Shown here: positions 43,541 through 55,863 of the stretch, in pieces
How positions within the stretch are numbered: the first letter of the stretch is position 1
Layout of the letters: each line of letters opens with the position of its first letter
NCBI GenBank assembly: GCA_029204225.1
Contig: CM055100.1
Span: 51,585,260 to 51,645,259 of the forward strand
DNA from: Diphasiastrum complanatum
Lineage: Eukaryota > Streptophyta > Lycopodiopsida > Lycopodiales > Lycopodiaceae
DNA: 60,000 nt
Reading direction: 5' to 3'
The notes under the pieces: model-generated
Told to the model about the DNA's origin: nothing
Database searches by the model: none
The model's input: only the letters and a program-made list of their open reading frames with translations
Made by a program: the position numbers and the translations under genes

Positions 43541-45293
43541 ATACTAGATATTTGGACACATCTTGAAACTAGATCACAACTATGAAGTGTCTGAAGATCT
43601 CTGGAGCCTACACTTGACGCAGATTTGGAGCACTGGCACACGTCGCCTTATCAATACTCCTTGTGTCAATTACACTCTGATCATGCGTGCTACTCTATCA
43701 ACGTGTTGACATAGCTATGCAGCTGTCTAAGCTCTGCATCTGAGCATTTGATTTGAAGTCCATAGAAATGTCGTTCATGCTTATTTGTCTTTGTTCTGAA
43801 GCATTAGCTCCCAATGAGTCATGCATATTCTGACTACTGATCCTCTACCAGTTCTACAGCAGAAATTTCAGCACCTATGATGTACAATTCAAGTACTGAT
43901 GAAACACCTTCATATTTCACTCCTTGAGTACGAGTTTCAACCTATCATGCAGGTGGTTCCAACAGAGGAGTCTAGCTTCTAGAATATGGTGTCACATACA
44001 CCTTGTTAATATCCAGACTAATTTGGGGTCAAATGGATTGTTTATGCTAAGTCTGATGAGCACAAGATAGAAAAGAGTGCATCCTTTGAGCAGTAACATT
44101 AAGAAAGTTCTTGACATATCGAAGTCCCTGATCAAGATAAGAGCTTGAGGAGATCTGAATGATGTGCTGAGGTGCTAAGGCCTCTCAAATCTACATTGTT
44201 GTGGAGTAGCTCATAGTGAGACTGGTACTGGATTCCACCCAACCCATGACTGAGATTTCTCGGGTTAAGCATTTGGTGACTCAATACTCTGATGGTACGT
44301 ACATCTTCTCTATACTTTCCAGCGTTATGTTTTTGTGTGAGTTAATGTGCATGCAATCTGATCATCTTAATGTATATAGTCTCGCAAGTTTTCCTTGTTT
44401 ATAGAGTAGGAACGATAGTTTGCATCTATGCTGACTTGTGGACTTAAGAGTAGCATAAATGTGAAGATGGTTATAATTGCAAACCTATGTTGACTATCAT
44501 TTTTTTGTCTATTAACATGAGTAGGAGTAGGAGAGAGTTGAAGAAAAAAACAACAAAAAGGAGAGAAAAGGAAAAGAGAGGATACAAAAAATAAAGAGTG
44601 TTATGTATAAAATTTTTTTAGTTTCAAGTTAATTTTGCTTATATCTAAAAATTCAAACCCCATCGTTAGTGTTGTGATGTATATTGTGTGACATTTGGAA
44701 AAGTATTGTTGTTATATAAGTGAGAATTACCTTTGTTAATATTTAATGTTTTGAAATTGTGAATATGTTTTCACTAAAGCTGCATAGATCAACTCTCTTG
44801 GAATACAGAGAGAAGGTCATCTAAATGTTTATACGGGGCGGAATATCCCCTATAGCTTGGAATTAATCCCGTATATTTTTTATATAGGCGGACCTAATGT
44901 TACTTGTTGGAATATACAAGTGACATTTGGTTCCTTTTTGTTTTTTGTTTTTTTCCCAACCAATCATACACTCGTTGGAAAATATGAGAGATGATTGGTT
45001 GACTGCACCTTATACATAAACTCCCAATGACCCCTAACACTTCATGATTCACGAGTGTATGGAAGCATTATGCAATATTGTAAATATACCAAGAAAGTCA
45101 TATCATTAATCTATTATCAAATATCGCTTATCATCATGAGACTGAATCTTAAAAGTGATGAATTGATAAGAATGGATGTACTATCATATTCATGACCAAC
45201 CTCACTATAACATTCCTTGAATAAATGACATTTCAAGAACGTGAGATAAACATTATGACATTTCAAGAACGAACATTATGACTCGGTGTCGAT
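43541..45293. other. No gene recognised
   Basis: Mixed sequence without a readable domain on either strand. It lies between the H1 pol relic and the inverted LTR H copy. AT-rich runs are present at 44500-44640. A local repeat AACATTATGACATTTCAAGAAC-type phrase occurs twice around 45220-45275. Confidence 0.45.
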
Positions 45294-46010
45294 TGTTGGA
45301 GCCCACAGTTGTCTCCTTGGTGAATAACTAATTTCTATTCCATGATTCTTCCTGCACGTTTATTGATCATTGATCTAGGGTCACGTGAAACCAACTTTGG
45401 TTCTACGTCTGCTCATCTGATACCTGCAATAATCACAAACTTAGACAGCCAATTTATTTGAAAAACGTCTACAACGGGCTTCCGGCTGATATCCAGCAAA
45501 GGGTAACCATTCCTGTCATTATTTCAAGTTCATATGTTAAGTTCAATTATTTGAAGTCATTGAAGACTTGGCCATCTTCAAGGACTTCTATGAAATTAGC
45601 ATTTAGAACAAGTCTGCAGAAATACATTACTTTTGCGACAATCTGCAAAAATATTCTAAGTGTCGCGACAGTTTGCAGAAATGAACTATGTTTTCCACAA
45701 GGTCGGCTTTTTTGCATTTCTCCGAAATGCGAAACTAGCATAGTTCAACAGTTTAAACTATTTTGCAAAGACACAAACCATTTCTAATCTCTTCGGTGGA
45801 CTGTACTCTCATTTTTGTGAGTATGACCTATTTTTTAAAATCATGTTGGGCAACTAGAACACTTAAAGCTGTGATTATACTTAGCATAAGCTTTCTATTA
45901 GATTGTTTTTGCATTTAGCAGCTTATTGTAACGGGAGAGCTGTTCCACAATATTCTACTCTCTTCTCTGTTCACGTTCTACGCGCTCCCTTGTCCCATCA
46001 AATTGGTATC
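45294..46010 (+). repeat. LTR H, plus-strand copy with internal deletion (717 bp)
   Basis: Starts TGTTGGAGCCC, ends GTCCCATCA. It aligns, inverted, to both ends of 39197-40678 with about 750 bases missing at about 45770. Confidence 0.88.
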
Positions 46011-46013
46011 AGA

Positions 46014-46025
46014 GCATAGCTCATA
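46014..46025 (+). promoter_or_regulatory. Primer-binding site, plus-strand family H copy
   Basis: TGGTATCAGAGC three bases after the LTR, as in the minus-strand copy. Confidence 0.9.
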
Positions 46026-46071
46026 TAAACCGAGAGATTAAGTGTGTTCTATTTGTATTACTGTTAGTATG

Positions 46072-46456
46072 TCTCATATAGGTAGCTCTTTGTCTTCATT
46101 ATCCAGCGAAGCTAGAATCATTGACAAGTTTGATGGTTCTAACTTCTACATCTGGAAGTTAAAACTCCAGATGATGTTGATAGATAGAGATCTTTGGGAT
46201 GTAGTAGAAGGTTCTGACCTGAAACTAGAAGATGGTGATTAAGCGAAGGCATGGAAGATCAAAGACCAGAAGGCCTTAGCACATCACACTCAATTTGGTT
46301 GACTCCCAAATATCCCATGTTACCACATGCAAAACCTCTAAGGATGCATTAGATTTGTTATCAAATCTCTATGAGACTCATGATGTAACCACTACATTAC
46401 ATCTTAGAAGAAAGTTCTTTACTCTTAGCATGTCTGATTCTACTGTCATCATGCAT
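46072..46456 (+). pseudogene. Truncated gag of family H, plus-strand copy
   Basis: ATG at about 46069-46072 (MSHIGSSLSSLSSEARIIDK). It carries the same in-frame TAA after GDGD and the same damage as the minus-strand copy 39155-38702, so the two descend from one already broken element. It ends abruptly near 46456. 46457-46900 shows nothing I can identify. Confidence 0.85.
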
Positions 46457-46910
46457 TGATGACAGCGATGGACTCATGCTTTCGATTCACCACCTTATTG
46501 CAAGAAGCCAGTTTGAGAGGATCATACCGAGAGAAGACCTACCTCAGAAAACTACCTATAATCAAATTCTAAAAGTGAAGATAGAACAGTATGGAGTGTC
46601 TTTACTCATAGCTCAAATGAGACAAAGAAGTGAGGTCTGCTCTTTTTGCCTTTCTTCATGAGCTTCATCAAGCATCATACTCAGGTTGAAGAGCATAGAT
46701 ATCAACTGAGTGCCATACTTCTGAGCATCTATGCGAATACTAAGTGAAAACTTCTGAATCATGCAATGTAATGGCACTTCTCTATGCTCTCACTTTTCAA
46801 GTTCCTACTCAAATGTGTAAAACAGCTTTCTTCACAAAGCATAATGACTCTCACACAAACAGTTCTTGCTCTTTCCATCCTTCTCTCATGTCTTCTTTTC
46901 TGCTCTCCAA

Positions 46911-47030
<120 letters not shown>

Positions 47031-47733
47031 GACAGCCGTATTGACCATCAAAAGCCATTTTGGCCGTAAAATACAGGCGTCTTAAAAATTTGGCCGTCAT
47101 AGCAGACATGCACATATTCAAAAACGTCATTTTGACATGCGCCTTTGTTTTTTTACTTGTATATATTCACAATAAATATATTATACACATCACTTGAAAC
47201 TTCATAAAAATTTCAGCATAAACTTTGACATTCATGATTCAACTTTCAGCCCTTCCAAGTTGGTGGCTCATCTTTGAAATTAGTACCCATCTCTAAACTA
47301 TCAAATGTCATTTCAGATTTGAAGGTCAAATGGTTTTTCAAACCGTCACTGAAAAAAAGCATGATAGGCAGTCTAGACCGTCAAACTGCAAGGTTGGGAA
47401 CGAGTGAAGATCCAAGGTGCAAGCTTACTAGGCGGGCAGGGAGAGTAGCTTGCAGGACAAATGTATGTTACAGCTAAAGTAGTAGCGTGCAAGCAAAAAG
47501 ACTGAAGTTGAAATTCTAGTAGTACACAAGCAGAAAGGACAAAACACCTTGAAAAGGGGACCTAAGAAAGCACTATCCTCGTATATACTCGTATATAGCA
47601 CAAATCCTGAACTGATTCTGGGATTTCAAAGTAGACGATTAAAAGTATGGTTATTGAAAACTAGTGATGGATGCGGCGAGTAGGGACAATGACGTCCCTA
47701 GAAAATGTGAAGTTTAGGGATAATGTTGTTATG

Positions 47734-48450
47734 AAATAGATAAGGTCAAGAAAGCGAGTACTTATAGGATCCACTTGGAATAGTGAGGCTAGAAAAGCTA
47801 AATCAGGGGAGAATCTACCTTGCATGTGTGAATCTGGTTCTGGTCCGTTCCCCGTTGCTTCTGAAATCGATAAGGTCAGGAAAGCGAGCTCTTTAAGGAT
47901 TCACCTAGGATAGTGTAAAGACCACTAGGGAAAAACCCTAAGATGACGATAGGAAAACACAACAAGAGACACTATGGAGCAAAACCACCCAACCAAACCT
48001 AGATCTAGCTCCCAAGCCATGCCATGTGATAGCAAGAGGAGAAGAGATCAATCAGTAACCTAAACCCAAGTTGTCGACAAGAGAATCCCTACCTCAATAT
48101 ATAGAGAGTAGTTTTATGCATGAACCCATGCAGTCCAACTATAAATAGGCCACATCTCTTCATGCGGTCCTCCTGCCTATATCCGTCAAACGTACATGCA
48201 CTACTCCATATGTCTCAATTAGAGTGTCTGGGTTCTCTCAAGGTCATTAGTCACAAACTAGCCTTGACATGGAATTAAATCTCGGCGTGACCAATAATCT
48301 CAAACACTAGAGGGCCGGTCTACCATATTAGGACTATTCCATGTCCATAGCGGAATATGGCCATAACAGATAGTGTGACTGGGAAAGCGAAAATGGAGGA
48401 GCATTTACCTTGCCTGTGTGAATCTGGTTCTGGTCTATTTCCCATAACTC
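47734..48450. repeat. Two-copy tandem repeat, second copy split by a solo LTR
   Basis: Copy 1 (about 47734-47861) and copy 2 (about 47862-47913 plus 48374-48450) share GATAAGGTCA(A/G)GAAAGCGAG, GGAT(C/T)CACCT..G(A)ATAGTG, TACCTTGC.TGTGTGAATC and TGGTTCTGGTC. The unit is about 128 bp. Confidence 0.75.
47914..48368 (-). mobile_element. Solo Gypsy LTR (455 bp) with target duplication GATAG
   Basis: GATAG at 47909-47913 and 48369-48373 flanks an LTR reading TGTTATGGCC...TTTACA on the minus strand, with no internal region. It contains a promoter-like CTCTATATATTGAGG at about 48095-48110 (minus). It is the same family as 1912-2260. Solo LTRs arise by recombination between the two LTRs of one element. 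Confidence 0.88.
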
Positions 48451-48820
48451 CTAACAACCATTCTTCTTGGACAACGACGAGTAGTCTACTGAGAGTAAGG
48501 CTTTTTTAGTTTTTTCAGTCTGTTTTAGATTGATAGTTTGTATTACTCTTTACCTTTCTCCTTGTCTAATGGTTGGTCACTCTTAGAAAAGTGACTTCTT
48601 CAGACGAGATAAGGCTACCCCTTTTCCTCTTTCAAATAGACCCCTTCACCTTGCACTCCTTCTTGTCAGAGTTAATTCTATTCATCCTTTCATAAGTGCT
48701 CCTAATAAATTCCAATAAACCCTAGAGGTCTTCTCCCTCTTCCTTATCCTTTCAACCCTGCAATTAGGTATGTAGAATGCTCTTTAGAATAAGTCTTTTT
48801 ATATTGTTCCTCTTCCGTCC

Positions 48821-50355
48821 ATGAAGGATAAATGGGCCAGCTTGAAACTGGTTAATATCTTTGTGGAATATAGGAATCTTCTAGATGGTAATCTTACTCT
48901 TTCCCTTCTTGATCTCGAAGCCCTCAATGCTTCGCAAGCTATGTTTCTTGACTCATCGGTGGTCCTTTTCTTCGGTGATCTTATCCCTGATCCTTCTATT
49001 GTTAAAGACTTTATCAACCAACTTATTATCCCTCGTTCCAAGAATTTTATCAAATTTCATTCATTGTGAACTAATTTTTTTCTTCTCCATTTTAGTTCTA
49101 GAGAGGATGTTATTGAGATTCTTCTTGCTTCCCCTTTTAGATAAAAAAATTCTATGGTTTCGTCTTTCAAGTTCAGCAAGAATTTTAGCTTACTTAGTGT
49201 CAAGTCTATTTCCCTACAAGTTCATATTTCTCTTCTCTTCTTTCCTATCAAATTCAAATGTCTCATCTATGGCCTTCTTTCCATCCTTGGAGAGGTTTTA
49301 GACATCGAGGATGACTTTAACTCCAAATTTTCACCTCACGTTAAAGCTTGTATTCTCTTGAACTCGGTAGACGCTCTTCCTTGGCTCAAAAATTTTGATG
49401 GAGATGTTTATGTTGAAAAACCTACCCACTTTGCCCCTTTGCCTCCCTTAGTCTTGCCTTTCAAATTGTTTGTGTGTGGGGACCTCTTGTTCTCGGTCTC
49501 CTGCTGATTTTAAATCGGTTGTTAACAAGAAAAGATGTCCTCGTTCTTCTTCTTTGGCTGTGATCAAATCTCCTTCTGGTTTTGGTCTTCCTATTTTAGG
49601 AAGATCTCGAAGCACAAGCTGGCTTGTAACTTCTCTAAAGATGACATCTCTCCTCCTGGCTCGCACTGTGGGGCGATTATTAGTGACTTCTGCCGGAGTG
49701 ATCCCAGTGAAGATTCATTTTCTAATTCAGACAGCCCTTCTACTATGCAACTAGGAAGGTATGGGTTATACCCGTCATCCAGATCAGTCTCTTCTCCCAG
49801 CTCAAAAATCAGTGATAGCAAAACATTTGAGGATACAAAAACACTTTAAATGGTTGATAACTCATCCAGTAGGCAATCTACTCTCCACATGAATTCAGTT
49901 CTGAAGCTACCAGCAAATGATGATGTAATAGAGATGAAATCCAAATCGAACCACAAATCATAAACTCTTCACCTAAGTGCCGAAATTCAGGAGACAAACC
50001 TAAAGCTAACAAAGTTCGGACGGCGGAAACATATGCTAGAAACCCTATTACCAACGAATGTGCTCCCGTGATAGCAAAACTTCCTATTGTGGAGAATACA
50101 CTTAATATTAGCAAGACAACAGAAATTCATGTTGGCCACATCATTGAGAATGATGCCAAAACTTTTATGCCCTATACTTACTTGGATATAGGATTGCCTG
50201 CTATACATCTTGATGATAAAAGCAATGATTCTAAGGGTGAACAATTCATTAGAGAATCCACCACGATGCAGATTATTAATATTGATCGCAATCTGAGCAG
50301 TGAAAAATATTTTCCTCAAACCCTTAGGTTATCTCTCAACCTAGCTACAGAATAG
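48821..50355 (+). pseudogene. LINE ORF1-like (DUF4283-type) relic
   Basis: Broken frames give, in order, FSSREDVIEILLASPFR, a SFKFSKNFSLLSVKSIS block, LGEVLDIEDDF and VKACILLNSVDALPWLK. This order resembles the N-terminal domain of plant L1-type LINE ORF1. Further frames at 49470-49850 and 50068-50355 are lysine/serine-rich and may be its C-terminal part. No endonuclease or RT of a LINE is seen. The assignment is by pattern only. The stretch 48451-48820 before it holds nothing I can name. Confidence 0.45.
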
Positions 50356-52200
50356 TATGGAATGGCTCCTTTTTACAAAGATAACGGATTGTAATACCCT
50401 ATTCCATGCACTTTTTTCGTGAAATATTATAATGTGATGCAAAAGCCAAATCAACCCATACAAATATTGAAGATAAGGCCCGAATATGAAGAAATATCTA
50501 AATGACACAGCAATGATAAACTTATTCAATGATATATCGAAGGAAAATATACTTAAAAAAATGAATCTAAAGAAAGGAACATTACTCGAAGGGCAGTTAT
50601 GAAACGACACATTCCTTAAGAAGAAGACAGCCCTAAGAGAAGAATATTTCTGATGATTTAGACTGTTCGCACCCCATGCAAGCGTTGCAACCTTCCACGT
50701 GCTTGCTTCTCATTGGAACCATGTGACAAGGATGCCACCTAGGATTTGAACACTTGTAATTTTCCTATTGGATAGAATTAGCTAATTAAATTAAATAAGA
50801 AGTGACATATTGGTTCTTAAGAGTTGCGCACTTTCGCACTCGCTCCGTATATGTACTCCACAGATGCTTCAATGAAATGATCGAGTTTTTCAAAAGAATT
50901 GAGAGAGAGTTGAGTCTTCAAGTTTTCCCTGCTATTCGCTTCATAATTCTTATGCTTGCTAAGTGCTTCTGTTTCTAACAGTTGGTAAGTCTCGACTTGT
51001 TGGATGTCCCCGTGTTTGATAACTCTACTCAGACAACTCTTTTGTCGTGATATTGTCGTAAGAGCGCGACCATAAATTCAATGCTAAAGATTGTCTTAAA
51101 ACTCATTGGTTGTTTGATTGCATGCGTATTCGAACTAATCAATTGTCCGGAACTTAACTGTGATAACGACATTCAGAATCATCGTTTCATTTGCACTAAC
51201 AAACAATCGTACTTACAAATCCTAAAGTATACTATGTGTTGTTGTGAGGCGATACTTTGAACATAGCTTATGGATACTCGTGCAGTCTAGATCTGTGGTC
51301 GATCATTCGGTGGAATGAACGACAATCAGTTATTGAGGACAGATTGTCGGATCTCATTTAGATTGTGCTGAGACGTTTGTAAGTTTCTATGTGTCGGTCT
51401 TACTGATGCAGCAGAGTTATACTTGTCTGACAAACTTAATTAGGTTCACATAACGATAAATCGGTCTTGCTGATAAGTTGAATGCTCTAATTAGTAATGA
51501 AATATGTCTGATATGAGAACTATTGGGATCAAATATCTTTTTGTTATTGCATGATTGAAACCACATCTTAATTGGCGATACTAGTCGCTGATTCATCGAA
51601 TGTCTGTGACAACAAGTTTATGTACCAAGAACAATAAATGAGTCAATATCGTCTATAATCACAACAATAAGCAGTCTCTTTGGAACGACAATCTTTTATG
51701 CTACATAATGTGGGAGCAGGCACTGATATCACTCTATGGGCGGAATTAGATATCAGCTCTGATATAATACAACAATCAGACCACAATACAATTGCGCTGA
51801 TAAGCGCGTGATCCTACTAACAGATTCAAGACAATTGCTAAAGTTCTAAAAATAGTTCTCTCTCTCTCTCTATAATCACTAACTCTGAGGAGTCAACTAC
51901 TGATAAAAGGCATTCTCCGCTATATGACCTTGCACTTAGAATTTGCTTTGCATAGGAACACAGATCATGCTACACAGTAACATAGACAAAAAACACTGTC
52001 CACAGCAAGCTCACATAGCAAATGTATTTCTCAAAATGAAATTACACTGTACATATAGTTGTTCACTCAGGCAACCCATGCATGACCCAGGTTGCCGTTG
52101 GCGGGACGCGTGTCCTATCGAATTGCCTCGTGGCGAGGCCAACTGATCCTTATCCACTGATAGGACCCATAGTACAGTAACACAGTGATTCTACTTTAAT
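50356..52200. other. Unassigned, probably partly the minus-strand LTR and leader of the next element
   Basis: No coding region. The right part (about 51700-52200) lies directly downstream of a decayed minus-strand Copia pol, where its 3' LTR should be. I could not fix the ends. Confidence 0.35.
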
Positions 52201-52261
52201 TCTAACTCTCTCCCTTAAAGTAGAGTCTACTTTTTATACAGTCATATAAATAGCTTTAAAG

Positions 52262-54010
52262 TCAACAAACTTTAAGTACAGAAAGCTTTGATCTAAACTT
52301 ATCAAACTTTTCTCCAGTAAGTGGCTTAGTGAAAATATCAGCTAGTAGTTCTTCTGTGCTACATTGAACAACATAAATTTCACTACTCAGCAGCCTCTCA
52401 CGTATAAAGTGATACTGAATCTCAATGTGTTTAGTTCTTGCATGGAACACTGGATTCTTTGCTAGCTGAATGCCACTCCGATTGTCGCTATGTAAAGTCG
52501 TGGGATTTTTCTGCTTCATGCCAATTTCTTTCAAGATTTGTCTCAACCATATAGCTTATTGTGCTGCACTACACATTCCCTTATACTCTGCTTCTGTGGT
52601 GGAAAGAGCAATTGTACTTTGCTTCTTACTAGACCAGGAAAGCAACTACCACAAAACTAGAATACATACCATGTGGTGGATCTACAATCATCATAGTCAC
52701 CTCCCCAATCCGCATCCACATAGCCACACAACTCAGGTAAACCATCATGCTTCCTGTAAATCAAGCCATACTCGGAAGTGCCTTTCACATAACGCAAAAT
52801 GCGTTTAGCTACCTTCCAATGTGTTTTCGTAGGTGCTGCCATAAACTGACTTACAATGCCAACAACATAGCATATATCTGGTCTAGTCGTGGTAAGGTAA
52901 ATCAAGCTCCCTACTAATTGTCTATACAGCGTAGTATCAAATGACTGTGACTCATCAAGCTTAGAAAGCTTTTTACCTGGTTCAATAGGAGTGTTTACTG
53001 GTTTGCAGTCTTGCAACCTAAACCTGTGAAGCAACTCTTTGACATACTTCACCTGTGTTAAACCCACTTCATGTCCTTTTTGCCACACTTCTACTCCAAG
53101 GCAGTAATGCATCAGGCTGAGATCTGTCATCTCAAATTGTTCCATGAGGTCTTTCTTGATCATGTCTATCATCTCTTGATTATTTCTCGTAATAATCAAG
53201 TCATCAACATAAAGAGCAATCAAAGCAATCATACCATCAAAGCATAAGACATATAGATTTGGATCAGAATGTGTTCTCACCATCCCCTTTGAATGAAAGT
53301 AGGCATCAATCCTACTATACCACGCACGTGGTGCTTGTTTAAGACGATAAAGCGCTTTCTTCAAGCGACATACTTTATTTTCCTGTCCCTTCGCTACAAA
53401 GCCTTCAGGTTGATCCATGAACACTTCTTCTTCTAACTCACCATTTAGAAAAGCAGATGTCACATCCATCTGATGCAAAGGCCAACCAAAATGTGAAGCT
53501 AAAACAACAAGTAGATGTAGAGTATTCCACTTACAAACCGGCGCAAAGGTCTCCTCGTAGTCGATGCCTTTACTTTGTGCGTACCCTTTGATCACCAATC
53601 TTGCCTTGTGCTTTGCTATACTTCCATCTGCATGATACTTAGTCCTGTATACCCATTTGCAACCAATGGGTTTCTTGCCAACTGGTGGTTCTACTAAGTC
53701 CCATGTGCTATGCTTAGCAATTGACTCCATCTCCTCTCCCATGGCCTTGATCCAAATGTCATCATCCTTCGTTTCACCATAAGTCGAAGGGTTGGCAATC
53801 TTTCTCTTGATGCTATTCTGCTCACAAACATCTGATAGGGTTCTGCAATGCCACACAATGCATTGTGCACCAGCTCCACATCACGTATGCGCTCACCAAT
53901 AGAATGCAGTTCATCTCTGATTGTCTTGATTCTGAATCATAGTCTTTTGAAGCTATCCTAGAAGTTAGAGCCAAGAATTCCTGCAATTGGGTTTGTAGGA
54001 AGTCAAAAAT
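52262..54010 (-). pseudogene. Element I: Copia linker, RT and RNase H, nearly open
   Basis: The minus-strand frame 53856-52657 (about 400 codons) reads WIKAMGEEMESIAKHSTWDL, GCKWVYRTKYHADGS, QMDVTSAFLNGELEEEVFMD, ALYVDDLIITRNNQ and TRPDICYVVGIVSQFM, ending in the RNase H start CGYVDADWGGD. A frame break of about 110 bases follows; then 52546-52262 gives the RNase H end (KNPVFHARTKHIEIQYHFIRE, DIFTKPLTG). RT motifs are intact, but gag, protease and integrase are gone. A purine tract AAGGGAGAGAG lies just downstream near 52212-52226. Confidence 0.9.
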
Positions 54011-54129
54011 TGTCAAAAATTGACCAATTTTGGTGAATTTGGGGGGTGGATTTCAGAGGGGGGGGGGTGGGGTTTCTCTAAATCCATAACGGGATCATTG
54101 TGGATTTTTAAGCTCAGTACAGAGGGAGA

Positions 54130-54490
54130 CCTAGTGAACAAGACTCTTGCCACATCAGCCTGCCACCTAGGATTTACACATGTGAGTTCAAAACAACCAA
54201 AAAACTTGTAGGAGGGCGCTTTTTTCCAAGCCCAGTCTACCTAAAATCATGCAAACACTCAACCAAGCCTAAAAGTGATGATCCAAACAGTCTTAAATGG
54301 TCTCTAAGAGTTCCATGAAGCCTTCATATAGAAACTATGAAGCAGTATGGGCTGAGAACCATGAATTCTTGATTTCTAGAAGTAAAAATTGCTACAAACT
54401 TGATGGAATTGAAACATAAGCCTTCACCCATCAATTTACAGGTCTGATAGCTTGCTGGGAAGGTAAAAAGGAATACAAATCATGTTGTTT
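54130..54490. repeat. Dispersed repeat F, copy 2
   Basis: It aligns in the same orientation with 6420-6785. A G-rich run of about 13 bases at 54057-54069 precedes it. After it, 54500-55100 is AT-rich with no gene seen. Confidence 0.65.
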
Positions 54491-55108
54491 ATAGCACCCA
54501 ATTTGGTGTCTTGTAGCCAAAGTTGTGATCATCTGAAGTTTTGCAATTTTGTGAGCACAATTGGTAGAATTTCGAATTGCTCCGATTGCATGCAAGTCAA
54601 TTTCCTATTTTGAGGTACTGTGCTTGCATGGAATGTCTGCATGGTGATTCTCAGAGCAATTCTGACATGCATTAGTGGTTTAGATCTGTTTTGAGTGGTT
54701 ATACGAATGTGCTCTGACTGATAGATACAAAACTGAGTTTTATAGCTGACAATTTTCGTAGAACTTGATTTTACGTAAAAATCTGTAATGGTAAAAAATC
54801 AGTCTAATGTCGCATGTCTTGCATGTCTGATGAACAATGAATCGAATTTTCGATTTCAATTGCTTAATAACTGACAATGGTTTTTTACGAATTTTTGAAA
54901 AACGTAAAAAAAAAATAGAAAAATTAAAAGCGTGAAAATTCAAAATTTCTAGTTTTTTTACAATTTCTTAAATATCTTTGAAATTGACTAAAAATAGTGA
55001 TTTGACCATGTTGGAGTCAATTTAAGTCGGTTTTGGTCAACTGTGCTTCACTATAAGCTAATATAATATTAACTAAATTTAGTAATTTCCATGATAGATA
55101 AATCAAGA

Positions 55109-55400
55109 TGGCCGAAGAAACTTCAAATCAAGTTGCAAATCCAGGTGTGACCATCTTACATTGTGATTTGTCAGCAGTTGAGTAGGGCGCTCAATGATAT
55201 GAATAATCGTAATTAGATGAGAGATCAACAAATGGAGGTTCTGTCGAATCAAGTCAAATTGATGTCTTCACCCAATCTCGGTTTTCAACCGGAGGTTTAT
55301 GGGGGGGGAGAAGAAAGAGAAGAACCCTGAAGTCATCGAGGACTAGCTGGCCAAGTGGAGTAGTTACTTCAATCTACACGGAGTTCTTGATGAGAAAAAA
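55109..55400 (+). pseudogene. Possible Gypsy gag relic
   Basis: ATGGCCGAAGAAACTTC starts a frame with several stops. Later codons read like EDWLAKWSSYFNLHGVLDEK, similar to Gypsy Gag. It is cut at about 55400. Confidence 0.4.
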
Positions 55401-55404
55401 ATTT

Positions 55405-55485
55405 CTCTTATAGTGGTATCGGAGCACTACAAGGGAAATTTCAATTTTTCTTCTCTGATATTCCCTTACAGTGGTATCAGAGAAG
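55405..55485. repeat. Short hairpin with two primer-site-like words
   Basis: TTTCAATTTTTCTTCTCTGATA and TATCAGAGAAGAAAATTGAAA (paired apart from one extra base) surround a 14-base loop. TAGTGGTATCGGAGC at 55409 and CAGTGGTATCAGAG at 55456 both look like worn initiator-Met primer sites. Confidence 0.75.
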
Positions 55486-55498
55486 AAAATTGAAAGCC

Positions 55499-55863
55499 TT
55501 ATGGGCTGAAGCTGTTTCAACAACAACCTATATTCAGAACAAATGTCCTACTAAAGGTCTCTCAAACAAAAGACCATTTGAAGTTTAGACAGGTACCAAA
55601 CCTTCTTTATCAAACTTACAAGTTTTCGGATGTATTGCTTTTGCACAGACTCATCATGATCTCAAGAAGAAGCTCGACTTCCAGAGTATCAAATGTATTT
55701 TCATCAACTACACTACTTCAGATCAAGCCTACAAGTTGTTCGATCCCATCGAGTCAAAGACATTCACTAGCCAAGATGTCATCTTCATCGAAGATCAGTT
55801 TCAAGACCTCAAAAGAAAGGGCAGTTCCCATGTAGCCGACCTTTTAGATTCTCCTGAAAATTG
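55499..55863 (+). pseudogene. Copia integrase C-terminal fragment
   Basis: ALWAEAVSTTTYIQNKCPT, then a stop, then VFGCIAFAQTHHDLKKKLDF and YKLFDPIESKTFTSQDVIF. This is the end of a Copia integrase from a family different from the next fragment. Confidence 0.8.
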
